This document shows, piece after piece, positions 1-8,734 of a stretch of DNA of 64,000 nucleotides. The stretch covers positions 62,001 to 126,000 of the forward strand of contig NZ_JBAWSY010000004.1 of the NCBI RefSeq assembly GCF_037104765.1, given 5' to 3'. The position numbers and the translations under genes were made by a program. Source of the DNA: Psychrobacillus mangrovi (GTDB lineage Bacteria > Bacillota > Bacilli > Bacillales_A > Planococcaceae). Each line of letters begins with the position of its first letter. Position 1 is the stretch's first letter. The notes under the pieces are model-generated. The model saw nothing but the letters and a program-made list of their open reading frames with translations, did no database searches and was not told the DNA's origin.

Positions 1-1857
1 GCAAAACCAGGAACAACATTAGTAATCCATGAAGAGTTTACAAATGCCTTCAAGGAAAAATGGATGCAGGTAACTTATGCTCCAGGAAAAAAAGGGTGGA
101 TCCTTGCATCTGCTTTTGAAGATGCATCTATTGAAAATAAAGCAGTTTTAAGAAAATCTACTGTACATTCTGGTGCTACAAAAAGCTATAAAACAGTTGC
201 TACGATAAATGTCGGAACAAAATTACCTATTCATCAAGAGTTTACAAATGCTGCAAAAGAAAAATGGTACCAAGTAACATATGCAGCAGGTAAAAAAGGA
301 TGGATTCCAGCATCTGCATTTGAAAGTGTTTCATCTACTCCAGGAGAATCTGAAACGCCACCAGTTGATGAAAATAATCATGTAATATTAGATACTCATT
401 TGAAAATTTCTGTTGCTGTTGCAAATATGCGTTCAGGCCCAAGTTTAAGTTTTGACGTTGTAACACAAGCAAAAATGAATGACTCTTTCCTATCAACCGA
501 ATATGCAGAAGATGCTGCAGGTGAAAAATGGTTTAAAGTGATTACTACTAGTGGTGATGCTTGGTTACATGAATCGGTTATTTCAGTTGGAGACGCATCT
601 GTTGATGTTCCAAATTACGGAGATAGTGGTGTAATTCAACGTTTTAATGCTTTAGTTTATGTTGATAGTTCATTTAGCTCTAAAGTGTTAGTAGGACTAC
701 CCAAAAATACATCTTTCACAATACTAAATCAGTTAGTGGCTGATGGAACTGTCTGGATTCAGATTAGTACATCAAATGGTCAAGTAGGATGGGTTCCAGA
801 TTTTGAAGTAAATGAAAACATACCAACAAAATATGGTACTAAAACATCTACTGTATATAATGGTGCAAGTGCAACTGCTAAAAAAGTTGATACAATTTAT
901 TTAAGTTCACCTGTTCGCATATTACGTACATTAAATGGATGGGTAAATATTGAAACACAAAACCAAAAACGTGGTTGGATTCAAGCATCAGTATTATCAG
1001 ATGTCTCTCCAATTTCTTTAACAAATGGTAGAACGGAAGTTCGAAACGGTCAAGATTATCTTGTATGGTCTAAGCCTTCTAAATTTAACATATCTTATTC
1101 GATGCCATCTAAAAACGTTTTAAAAGTATCTGGTAATCTATCTCAAATTAACGAGATAAAATCGAATGTAGCTGGTGTGGACAGTATGAAGGTGGAGAAG
1201 GTATCTGGGGGTACATCAGTGTTATCCATTACGTTTAACCCTAACTACACGTACACTATTCGTGATTACGATAAAGAACTCACGATTAAAGTAGTTCCTA
1301 AAGGATTAGCCGGCAAGAAAATTATTATTGATGCTGGGCACGGTGCAAAAGATCCTGGTGCTGTAGGTCCGAATAAGACAAAAGAAAAAGATGTAACACT
1401 ATCAACAGCGAAGGCTTTAAAAGCTGAATTAGAGGCAGCAGGAGCTGAAGTAGTACTAACTAGAAGTACGGATGTTTTCCTAGAGTTAAAAGAGCGTACA
1501 GATATTGCCAATAAATCAGACTATGATGCATTTATTAGTATTCATGCAGACGCTTTTACTTCTACATCTAAAGGAACGACGACTTATTACAATGCTTCTG
1601 TAAACTTTAATGGTCCAAAAAGTTATACACTTGCAAAAAGTGTTCAATCCGATCTTGTAAAAGCTATCGGAACTTACAATCGTGGAGTAAAATCACAATC
1701 TTTCTATGTAAATCGTATGAATGAGTTACCTTCCGTATTAGTTGAGTTAGCATTTATTTCTAATCCAACTGAAGAGGCACAATTGAAAACCGCTAAATTC
1801 CAAAAGAATGCAGCAATCGGTATACGAAAAGGATTAGAAAACTATTTTCAACAATAA
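1..1857 (+). CDS. N-acetylmuramoyl-L-alanine amidase with SH3b repeats, 5' end outside window
   Basis: This secreted autolysin would cut the amide bond between muramic acid and the stem peptide. The reading frame is open from base 1, so the start lies upstream; 618 residues are visible. The N-terminal part is a chain of at least four SH3b wall-binding repeats, the first two almost identical (GKKGWI, EFTNA, HSGATKSYK). An AMIN-like segment (about 1090-1300) follows. The C-terminal Amidase_3 domain has the Zn ligands in DAGHG and SIHAD and the catalytic Glu in VELAFISN. It is followed by an SH3b protein and a SpoIID/LytB-like protein, which recalls the B. subtilis lytABC set in reverse order. 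The family call is firm; the substrate is inferred from the family. Confidence 0.93.
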   Translation, partial: AKPGTTLVIHEEFTNAFKEKWMQVTYAPGKKGWILASAFEDASIENKAVLRKSTVHSGATKSYKTVATINVGTKLPIHQEFTNAAKEKWYQVTYAAGKKGWIPASAFESVSSTPGESETPPVDENNHVILDTHLKISVAVANMRSGPSLSFDVVTQAKMNDSFLSTEYAEDAAGEKWFKVITTSGDAWLHESVISVGDASVDVPNYGDSGVIQRFNALVYVDSSFSSKVLVGLPKNTSFTILNQLVADGTVWIQISTSNGQVGWVPDFEVNENIPTKYGTKTSTVYNGASATAKKVDTIYLSSPVRILRTLNGWVNIETQNQKRGWIQASVLSDVSPISLTNGRTEVRNGQDYLVWSKPSKFNISYSMPSKNVLKVSGNLSQINEIKSNVAGVDSMKVEKVSGGTSVLSITFNPNYTYTIRDYDKELTIKVVPKGLAGKKIIIDAGHGAKDPGAVGPNKTKEKDVTLSTAKALKAELEAAGAEVVLTRSTDVFLELKERTDIANKSDYDAFISIHADAFTSTSKGTTTYYNASVNFNGPKSYTLAKSVQSDLVKAIGTYNRGVKSQSFYVNRMNELPSVLVELAFISNPTEEAQLKTAKFQKNAAIGIRKGLENYFQQ

Positions 1858-1873
1858 GAGAGGAATGTAAATA

Positions 1874-2581
1874 ATGAAAAAGAAATTTTTAGCAACACTT
1901 GGAGTAGTACTAGGTTTAAGTTTACTAGTCTCCATTAATATTCCAACTTCAACAAAAGCAAACTCAAACTTACTTTTAGCTTCAGTTGATTGGGTACAAG
2001 CACAGTTAAATCCAATAAACTCAAAAGTTACTGCTCTAGAAAAACAAGTATCAGAACAAGCAGTACTTATAAGTCAATTACAAAAAGCAGTTTCAGAAGG
2101 TGGAAGTGTTGTTGTAACGCCGCCAACTACTCCAAATCCTACAGAACCTGGTAGTTTACCATCTGTAGTCTATACAACTAGTAGTAGTGTAAAAGTGCAT
2201 AGCGGGGCAACTCGTGACTATAAAGTTTTAGCTACTTTTGGAGCAAATGAAGGATTAACAGTTATTGACCAACATAAATCTGCTTCCGGAATATGGTACC
2301 GTGTCGAGCTATCTGCTACTGTAAAAGGCTGGGTATTCTCAGGAGACGTATCGACAACAAAGCCTACTAGTTATATACCCACAAATGTCATTACTAAACA
2401 AGCAGTGAACGTTAGAAAAGGTGCAACAACAAATTATGCATCTATTGAACTAGTTGCAAAAGGCACTTCTCTAAAATACTTAGGCTCATTCAAAAATGTA
2501 TCTGGTGAAACTTGGTACAATGTGCAAACCGCTAAAGGAAACAAAGGTTGGGTGCTAAGTACGCTAACTGAGGTGAAATAA
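1874..2581 (+). CDS. Secreted SH3b-domain protein
   Basis: This 235-residue protein starts with a signal peptide (MKKKFLATLGVVLGLSLLVS). A predicted coiled coil follows (about residues 40-75, NSKVTALEKQVSEQAVLIS), then a Thr/Pro linker and two SH3b domains (about 95-155 and 170-232), each with the HSGAT/RKGAT start and the KGWV end. No catalytic domain is visible. It sits 16 bp after the amidase and 1 bp before the SpoIID-like gene, so the three are probably co-transcribed. A wall-binding scaffold or partner of the amidase is an inference; the domain call is solid. Confidence 0.85.
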   Translation: MKKKFLATLGVVLGLSLLVSINIPTSTKANSNLLLASVDWVQAQLNPINSKVTALEKQVSEQAVLISQLQKAVSEGGSVVVTPPTTPNPTEPGSLPSVVYTTSSSVKVHSGATRDYKVLATFGANEGLTVIDQHKSASGIWYRVELSATVKGWVFSGDVSTTKPTSYIPTNVITKQAVNVRKGATTNYASIELVAKGTSLKYLGSFKNVSGETWYNVQTAKGNKGWVLSTLTEVK

Positions 2582-2582
2582 A

Positions 2583-4118
2583 ATGCTCAAAAAAGGATTG
2601 ACCGTTTTATCTATAGCGTTACTTACGTTAGCTACATCTAATACAGCATTTGCATATACTCAAGAAAGCTATTCTAAGCAAGTGCGTGTGGAAGTGCATA
2701 ATGCATCTTCTACTTCACTTAATTTGAACGGTATATATAAATTAGAGAATCTAACAACAAATGAAATGTTTTACGCGCTACCTAATACACCTATTACGTT
2801 TTCTCAAGTAAATGGGGAAGTTTCCATTTATCAAGTTGGATCTGCCATGTATTCAGCAAACGGATTCGCTTTGCATGCTTTATCGGGCAATGAAAAGATG
2901 GTTGTGTTTACTGCAGATGTAGAAGGTAGAAAAGGCGCTACTGCAGATTATGAAGTGGTAAAAGCGTATAAATCTTTCCAAGGTGCATATCTCGTAAATG
3001 AATTTACGAATGCAAACGGGGAACTATGGTACTCCATTAGAGATGACCAAGGAGTTTCTTCCTGGATTCCTTCGATTAATGCAACTGTAGGATCTGTCGT
3101 AAATCAACCACTTGGTAAAACGCCTAATGGTACACAATACCGTGGTAGTTTTAATGTAGTGAAGTCAGGTGCTAATGTGCAAATAGCGAATAGACTTGAT
3201 TTAGAGAATTATTTAAAAGGTGTTATTCCAAATGAATCACCTGCATTATGGCATATCGAAGCCCTAAAAGCTCAATCAGTAGCAGCAAGAAGTTACTCAT
3301 TAACTAAGACTGGTATTTTAAGTAGTACAACAAAAGATCAAATGTACAAAGGATATACCTCTGAGCATAAAAATACGAATGCTGCTGTGGAAGCAACTAA
3401 CGGTTTGGTTATTAAATCAGGCGGTAATTTAGTACAGGCATATTTTTATTCTACAAGCGGTGGTAGAACAGCAAATATCGGAGAAGTTTGGAATTCAACA
3501 CAAGTACCGCAATTTGTATCTGTAGATGATTCTATTGAAAAATCTCCACATAGTAGCTGGTCTGTAAGTATTCCAGCATCGAATATATTAACTAAATTTG
3601 GATTTAATCCTTCTACTGATCAATTACTAGATGTGAAACTTGCTAAAACAGGATCCAATGGAGAAGTTTCTGCTGTGACTGCTGTGACTTCTGCTGGTGA
3701 AAAAACAATTGAAGGCAATGAAACAGTAATGCGTAACGTATTTTTAGATGCAAAAAATGCATCTTTAAAATCCAATTGGTTTGATATTTCATTTACGAAA
3801 CCAACCGGAGTTACAGATATCGCAGTGCAAGGTGCAAACGGCTCTACAGCAGTAACATCGTTAAACGGTATGTCTGTGCAAACAGCAACAGGTACAGAAA
3901 CGATCTCAAGTGGTTCCGTAGGCGTTCAAACGAATGAAGGGATTGTCTCAACAACAGCGACAACCCCTGGAATCCAATCTGTTACTGTAAACGGAAAAGG
4001 CTACGGCCATCGAATCGGCATGAGCCAATATGGTGCGAAAGCCCGTGCAGAAGCAGGGTGGACTTACGACCGTATACTAAAACATTATTATCAAGGCGTA
4101 ACAATAGAAAAATACTAA
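2583..4118 (+). CDS. SpoIID/LytB-domain protein (amidase enhancer type)
   Basis: This 511-residue secreted protein has a signal peptide (to about residue 24), one SH3b-like domain (about 100-165) and a SpoIID/LytB domain. The domain shows LENYLKGVIPNE, QSVAARSYSL and the C-terminal GYGHRIGMSQYGAKARA. In SpoIID this family is a lytic transglycosylase acting on denuded glycan; LytB of B. subtilis instead stimulates the LytC amidase. The adjacent amidase favours the LytB-like role here. The gene starts 1 bp after the stop of the preceding SH3b gene and ends at a strong terminator. Confidence 0.88.
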   Translation: MLKKGLTVLSIALLTLATSNTAFAYTQESYSKQVRVEVHNASSTSLNLNGIYKLENLTTNEMFYALPNTPITFSQVNGEVSIYQVGSAMYSANGFALHALSGNEKMVVFTADVEGRKGATADYEVVKAYKSFQGAYLVNEFTNANGELWYSIRDDQGVSSWIPSINATVGSVVNQPLGKTPNGTQYRGSFNVVKSGANVQIANRLDLENYLKGVIPNESPALWHIEALKAQSVAARSYSLTKTGILSSTTKDQMYKGYTSEHKNTNAAVEATNGLVIKSGGNLVQAYFYSTSGGRTANIGEVWNSTQVPQFVSVDDSIEKSPHSSWSVSIPASNILTKFGFNPSTDQLLDVKLAKTGSNGEVSAVTAVTSAGEKTIEGNETVMRNVFLDAKNASLKSNWFDISFTKPTGVTDIAVQGANGSTAVTSLNGMSVQTATGTETISSGSVGVQTNEGIVSTTATTPGIQSVTVNGKGYGHRIGMSQYGAKARAEAGWTYDRILKHYYQGVTIEKY

Positions 4119-4120
4119 GT

Positions 4121-4154
4121 AAAAAGGTGACCAATAGATTTGGTCACCTTTTTA
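4121..4154 (+). terminator. Rho-independent terminator after the amidase-enhancer gene
   Basis: A perfect inverted repeat, AAGGTGACCA / TGGTCACCTT, with a 7-nt loop is followed by a T-run. It begins 3 bp after the SpoIID-like gene. Confidence 0.9.
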
Positions 4155-4192
4155 TATGGTCAAATATGGTAGAACGAGATTAATAACATCGA

Positions 4193-4408
4193 AACCGAGA
4201 CAAGCTTTCTAAAAACCGAGACCAAATATTCAAAACCGAGACCAGTTTACACTTAACCGAGACTTAATGTGTCCATTCACTGGAATTAAATGCAACAAAA
4301 TAACACTAAATGGCTGAACGAGACCAATCGACAGGTGAAAGCGACAAACAATGCACTGAAAGCGACTAACGCACAGTCGAAAGCGACCAAATAACAGCCC
4401 AAAGCGAC
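4193..4408. repeat. 21-bp-period intergenic array (AACCGAGAC / AAAGCGAC words)
   Basis: AACCGAGAC recurs at 4193, 4214, 4234 and 4255. A gap follows, then AACGAGAC at 4317 and AAAGCGAC at 4338, 4359, 4380 and 4401. Spacing is 20-21 bp throughout while the intervening bases vary. The array fills the gap between two convergent genes and is bounded by both their terminators. No gene is apparent in it. Confidence 0.8.
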
Positions 4409-4417
4409 CAACCAAAC

Positions 4418-4447
4418 AAAAAAGCTGTCTCCCAAAAGAGACAGCTT
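4418..4447 (-). terminator. Terminator for the CAP-domain gene
   Basis: Arms GCTGTCTC / GAGACAGC (4424-4431 and 4438-4445) are followed on the minus strand by six T. It lies 5 bp beyond the stop codon of the CAP gene. Confidence 0.88.
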
Positions 4448-4452
4448 CCATA

Positions 4453-5622
4453 TTAAGGTTTAATAAAATTCTCTGTATAATAAGGAATGGTTCCATTCTT
4501 CCATTCTCCAAAAGACACGCCTACACCAAGTTGGGTATAGTTAGTACTAACAATATTTTTACGATGACCTATTGAATTCATCAATGCTTCGTGTGCGTAG
4601 TATGGGTTTGTGTATCCCGAGGCTATGTTTTCTCCTGCATTCCGAAAAAGAACTCCTCCATTTGCAAGCCTGTCAAAAGGGGATTCTCCTTTTAAGTTAT
4701 CATGTTCAAAGTAATTATGTATTCCCATATCGATACTATGACCACGAGCAACATTTGAAACATGCGTCGAATATTGTAGAATCGAAACCCCTTTTGCCTT
4801 TCGTTCAGCATTCGTTAATTCAAATAAGAGAGTCTCATAACTTGTTTCTAGTGTACTAGATTTAATTGGATAGAGATTTGTATTTCGTTTTATTAACTGG
4901 TTATCTATTAAATAGATTGCAGTAACCTTATTATCATTATGAACATCGATAAAAAAGTTAGCTTCATATTGTGGGAAATCATACGTAATAATTTCAAATG
5001 GATAAAGGTTACGGGTTGTTTCGTATTCTTTTCCCAAATTATTTTCTAGTTGACTAATAGTACTAGCTATCGAAATACCTTTAAATTGATAGTTTTTATC
5101 TTTTGTATAAAGTGACGCGATTTTATTATTTAAATAACTGATTGTGTAGAAGTTATTATAGCTATTGTGATAAATAGACGTTGAAGCATTAAACTCATTA
5201 GCTATTTTTTTCTTCGCGCTTCCTAATTTCGAAGTAACAGAAGATGTACTGTCACCGATTTCCATAGAAATAGGAGTAGTTTTTGAACAATTAAGTAATC
5301 TCAATTTTTCTTTTGATGGTGTTTGATATAAGATTGTAGAATCATTATTAATAACTAGTCCGCCACCAAGATGATAATATGATCCTTTATTGGCGTACAC
5401 ACGAAAGCTTTCACCTTTTTTAACTATGCGTGAAGCTTCGAACACACCGTTATCATTTTTATAAATAGTTGTTGGTTTTTGAATAATTACTCTGCCGATT
5501 TGACCGGATTTTAGCTCTATTCCATCCCAATGCACAACTCCTGGACAATTTGCCGCAGCAGTAAAAATAGGAGCTACGCTAAAGCTAATTAAGAAAACAA
5601 GTAAAAAAATCAATTTCTTCAT
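4453..5622 (-). CDS. Secreted CAP (SCP/PR1) domain protein
   Basis: This 389-residue protein has a signal peptide ending near AAANCPG. A middle region resembles the CAP-associated N domain found in bacilli (IGDSTSSVTSKLGSAKKK, repeated as ISIASTISQLENNLGKEY). The C-terminal CAP domain (about 265-389) has LTNAERKAKG, the pocket histidines in VARGHSIDM and FEHDN, and AGENIASG and MNSIGHRKNI. B. subtilis relatives include YlbC and YkwD. The biochemical function of bacterial CAP proteins is largely unknown. It is transcribed on its own, convergent with the amidase block. Confidence 0.88.
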   Translation of the reverse strand: MKKLIFLLVFLISFSVAPIFTAAANCPGVVHWDGIELKSGQIGRVIIQKPTTIYKNDNGVFEASRIVKKGESFRVYANKGSYYHLGGGLVINNDSTILYQTPSKEKLRLLNCSKTTPISMEIGDSTSSVTSKLGSAKKKIANEFNASTSIYHNSYNNFYTISYLNNKIASLYTKDKNYQFKGISIASTISQLENNLGKEYETTRNLYPFEIITYDFPQYEANFFIDVHNDNKVTAIYLIDNQLIKRNTNLYPIKSSTLETSYETLLFELTNAERKAKGVSILQYSTHVSNVARGHSIDMGIHNYFEHDNLKGESPFDRLANGGVLFRNAGENIASGYTNPYYAHEALMNSIGHRKNIVSTNYTQLGVGVSFGEWKNGTIPYYTENFIKP

Positions 5623-5652
5623 ATATCCACCGTCCTTAGTAAAAAGTATAAA

Positions 5653-6288
5653 TCAATTTACTTCAAATTCCAAAAATTCTTTTTCGACAATTTCTATTTT
5701 GGTCTGTCCATTCGTAATTTCGGTCATCCAATCAGAGAATTTAGATTCATCCTCTGCTTTTACATATACATTCACTTCTACAGAATCCGCATAGTTAATG
5801 TCTTTTAAAGGATATTCAGAATTTCGTACTTCATTTTCTACTTTTCCTAACCAATTGTAGTCAATCGATACTTTCATCAAATGATGCAACTTACGTTCTA
5901 CAACTTTTGCTGCAGCAATACCCTCTGTTGTCGCTTTTCCATAAGCCCTTATAAGACCACCGCCACCTAGTTTGATACCACCAAAATAACGTGTCACGAC
6001 TACGACTGTATCCTTTATTCCTTGCTTCTTTAATACTTCTAGCATTGGTACTCCAGCTGTTCCGCTAGGCTCACCATCATCATTCGCTTTTTGGATGTGA
6101 TCGTGCTCGCCAATAATATAAGCAGAACAGTTATGAGTAGCATCTTTATGCTTTAGTTTGATAGAATTAATAAAATCTTGTGCTTCTTCTTCAGTCTCGG
6201 CTCGATTCACATAGGTTAGAAAGCGGGATTTTTGGATAATTATCTCACTTTCTCCATAATCTTTGACTGTATGATAATCATTTCTCAT
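5653..6288 (-). CDS. yvyE: IMPACT/YigZ family protein YvyE
   Basis: The 211-residue protein matches the usual YigZ length. The N-terminal UPF0029 (Impact) domain carries the family signatures DGEPSGTAGVPML and VVVTRYFGGIKLGGGGLIRAYGKA. A C-terminal ferredoxin-like DUF1949 half (about 140-211) follows. A Shine-Dalgarno AAGGAGGA lies 10 bp before the ATG. In B. subtilis yvyE is likewise divergent from degS, which supports the identity. Its molecular role is not established; eukaryotic IMPACT modulates GCN2. Confidence 0.93.
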   Translation of the reverse strand: MRNDYHTVKDYGESEIIIQKSRFLTYVNRAETEEEAQDFINSIKLKHKDATHNCSAYIIGEHDHIQKANDDGEPSGTAGVPMLEVLKKQGIKDTVVVVTRYFGGIKLGGGGLIRAYGKATTEGIAAAKVVERKLHHLMKVSIDYNWLGKVENEVRNSEYPLKDINYADSVEVNVYVKAEDESKFSDWMTEITNGQTKIEIVEKEFLEFEVN

Positions 6289-6355
6289 GTTTTAGGGTCC
6301 TCCTTGAGTAATTTGAAATATAGTTGTAAACTAATTTTAATTTATTTTTAGTCAC

Positions 6356-6368
6356 TTAGTGCTATAAT
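6356..6368 (+). promoter_or_regulatory. Candidate extended -10 promoter for degS
   Basis: A perfect TATAAT (6363-6368) is preceded by TG at the extended -10 position (TGC-TATAAT). The -35 region 17 bp upstream is poor. It lies about 58 bp before the degS ATG in the yvyE-degS divergent gap. Confidence 0.4.
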
Positions 6369-6426
6369 AGGGTTTGTCACCCGTAATGAATGAAGACTCA
6401 TTTGCTGAGTACAAAGGAGAAAACAG

Positions 6427-7572
6427 ATGACGAATAAGAATTTTGACACAAAATCGTTAGATGTTATTTTCGATCGAATGGTAGAAGTAATGGATCATTC
6501 GAAAAAGGATATATTCATTATAAGCGAACAAAGTCGTCAAAGCTTCGAAGAAATGAAAGTTGAATTAGAAATAATTCGAGACAACATTGAAACCGTGATT
6601 ATTGAAGGAGATTTGTTAGAAACGAAATCGCGTTTAGCTAGAAATCGTCTGGCAGAAGTATCTAAAAACTTTGAAACGTACGATGAACCTCAAATTCGGA
6701 GTGCTTATGAAACTGCAAATGAAATTCAAATCAACCTACTGATCAAAAGAACAGAGGAAAGACAACTTCGCTTACGAAGAGATGAATTGGAGCGCAGATT
6801 ACAAGACTTACTGGAAATGATTGAACGTGCGGATCAACTAGTCAATCAAGTAAATATTGTAATGAATTATTTAACCTCCGATTTAAAAGATGTGGGAGTT
6901 GCACTAGAAAACGCTAAAATCAAACAAGATTTCACCCTGAAAATTATTGAAGCACAAGAGGAAGAGCGCAAAAGACTTTCTCGTGAAATTCACGACGGTC
7001 CGGCCCAAATGCTTGCGAATGTGTTACTTAGAACAGATCTAATTAATATTACATATCAGCAGCGTGGTGGAGACGAAGCAATGAAAGAGATTAACGAGCT
7101 GAAAGATATGGTTCGAAATGCACTTTCAGAAGTTCGTCGAATAATTTACGATCTTCGCCCAATGGCTCTTGATGATTTAGGATTGATTCCTACGCTTAAA
7201 AAGTATATCTCAACTATCCAAGAATACAATCCGACATGTATGATACATTTTCAATTATATGGAGAAGAACAACGTCTACAACCAAATTTTGAAGTTGCCA
7301 TTTTCCGCCTGATTCAAGAGTCTTTAACTAACGGCATTAAGCACGGAAAGTTTAAAGAAGCATGGGTTAAAGTTGAATGGTTGAAACAAAAAATAAATAT
7401 TATCGTCAAAGATAATGGAATCGGATTCGATCAAAACGAAGCAAAAGAAAAATCATTTGGATTAATCGGTATGCGAGAAAGAGTTGATCTCCTTGATGGA
7501 ACGATGAAAATTATTTCATCACCTGGAAAGGGAACAACTATTTTGTTTAGTATTCCGATAAATGAGGAATAA
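6427..7572 (+). CDS. degS: Sensor histidine kinase DegS
   Basis: This cytoplasmic kinase phosphorylates DegU and controls exoenzymes, competence and motility. Its 381 residues compare with 385 in B. subtilis. An N-terminal helical/coiled-coil sensor region (1-170) has no membrane segment. The HisKA_3 motif RLSREIHDGPAQ places the phospho-acceptor at His189, the same number as in B. subtilis. The C-terminal HATPase has ESLTNGIKHG and DNGIGFD...GLIGMRER. The start has SD AAAGGAGAA upstream, and degU follows 32 bp later. Confidence 0.97.
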   Translation: MTNKNFDTKSLDVIFDRMVEVMDHSKKDIFIISEQSRQSFEEMKVELEIIRDNIETVIIEGDLLETKSRLARNRLAEVSKNFETYDEPQIRSAYETANEIQINLLIKRTEERQLRLRRDELERRLQDLLEMIERADQLVNQVNIVMNYLTSDLKDVGVALENAKIKQDFTLKIIEAQEEERKRLSREIHDGPAQMLANVLLRTDLINITYQQRGGDEAMKEINELKDMVRNALSEVRRIIYDLRPMALDDLGLIPTLKKYISTIQEYNPTCMIHFQLYGEEQRLQPNFEVAIFRLIQESLTNGIKHGKFKEAWVKVEWLKQKINIIVKDNGIGFDQNEAKEKSFGLIGMRERVDLLDGTMKIISSPGKGTTILFSIPINEE

Positions 7573-7604
7573 TAACTACAGTGTTTTTATAGGAGGAAAT
7601 GACG

Positions 7605-8279
7605 ATGACAAAAATAATTATAATAGATGACCACCAACTTTTTAGAGAAGGTGTAAAGCGCATTTTAGATTTTGAAGATTCTTTCGATGTAATTGCAGAA
7701 GGAGACGATGGTAACGACGTTGTTCGTTTATACGAACAACATGTGCCAGACGTAATATTAATGGATATTAATATGCCAACAAAAAATGGCGTAGATGCAA
7801 CTGCCGAATTACTTGAAAAATACCCTGATGCAAAAGTCATCATGCTCTCTATCCATGACGACGAATCTTATGTAACACACGCTCTAAAAACTGGTGCACT
7901 TGGATATATGCTAAAAGAAATGGATGCGAACGCAATTGTCTCTGCAATCAAAGTAGTAGCACAAGGCGGTTCATACTTACATCCAAAAGTAACTCGCAAT
8001 CTAGTAGCCGAATTCCGTCGACTAAGCGAACGCGAAAACAAAGGAAACTTCCATCAAACAGAAATTCGCCGTCCATTCCACTTACTTACTAAGCGCGAAT
8101 GCGAAGTGCTTCAACTTCTAACAGATGGACAAAGTAACCGCACAATCGGCGAAACCTTATTCATCTCAGAAAAAACAGTTAAAAACCACGTATCCAGCAT
8201 TCTACAAAAAATGAACGTAAACGACCGTACCCAAGCCGTAGTAACCGGTATTAAAAATGGTTGGGTTGAAGTAAGATAA
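7605..8279 (+). CDS. degU: Response regulator DegU
   Basis: NarL/FixJ-type regulator of 224 residues. The receiver domain has IIDDHQLF, the phospho-accepting Asp54 in LMDINMP (Asp56 in B. subtilis, which has two extra residues before it) and Lys in LLKEMDA-like MLKEMDA. The C-terminal LuxR-type helix-turn-helix spans LTKRECEVLQLL to NDRTQAVV. Of two in-frame ATGs (7599, 7605) the second was chosen: it lies 8 bp from AGGAGG and gives the B. subtilis-like MTK start. It forms an operon with degS and ends at a strong terminator. Confidence 0.97.
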   Translation: MTKIIIIDDHQLFREGVKRILDFEDSFDVIAEGDDGNDVVRLYEQHVPDVILMDINMPTKNGVDATAELLEKYPDAKVIMLSIHDDESYVTHALKTGALGYMLKEMDANAIVSAIKVVAQGGSYLHPKVTRNLVAEFRRLSERENKGNFHQTEIRRPFHLLTKRECEVLQLLTDGQSNRTIGETLFISEKTVKNHVSSILQKMNVNDRTQAVVTGIKNGWVEVR

Positions 8280-8291
8280 TTAAAGATTGGG

Positions 8292-8322
8292 AACCCTCTC
8301 GCGACTGAGCGAGAGGGTTTTT
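8292..8322 (+). terminator. Terminator after degU
   Basis: Arms CCCTCTCGC / GCGAGAGGG with a 6-nt loop are followed by TTTTT. It starts 12 bp after the degU stop. Confidence 0.92.
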
Positions 8323-8360
8323 ATATGGGAAAATTACGAATTAATGAATATTGGACTATG

Positions 8361-8734
8361 AATTTGCGATACGTGAAAGTGAACTTGCGTTAATATGATT
8401 TAATTTGCGCTAAGTGAGCTCTAATTTGCGTAACGCACTTAACAGAGAAGAAAAGCCCTCTGAATTTGCGATACGAGAGAGTGAACTTGCGTTAAGTGAG
8501 CTCTAATTTGCGTTAAGCACTCAAGAGAGAAGAAAAGCACTCTGAATTTGCGATACACGAGAATGAACTTGCGATACACGAGAATGAACTTGCGATAATG
8601 GGATTTAACTTGCGCTAAGTGAGCTCTAATTTGCGTAACGCACTTAAGAGAGAAGAAAAGCCCTCTGAATTTTTGATACTCGAGAGTGAACCTGCGTTAA
8701 TAGGATTTAATTTGCGCTACGAGAGAGTTTAAAC
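8361..8734. repeat. 21-bp-period array with AAYTTGCGNTA core
   Basis: About 15 copies of AA(T/C)TTGCG(A/T/C)TA recur every 20, 21 or 40 bp. The 40-bp steps contain a second conserved word, AGAGAAGAAAAGC. Higher-order units of about 100-130 bp are themselves repeated. The array fills the space between the degU terminator and the convergent NERD gene and runs into its last codons. No coding sequence is apparent in it. Confidence 0.88.

Noticed and set aside
4230..4511. Minus-strand ORF of 93 codons
   Set aside because: It translates the 21-bp array (FGRF, VCRF-type repeats), spans a terminator and overlaps the CAP gene in another frame.
8361..8734. CRISPR array
   Set aside because: The repeated core is only about 11 bp and degenerate, spacers are 8-11 bp and partly repeated, and no cas gene is in the window. 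The same applies to 54082-54480.
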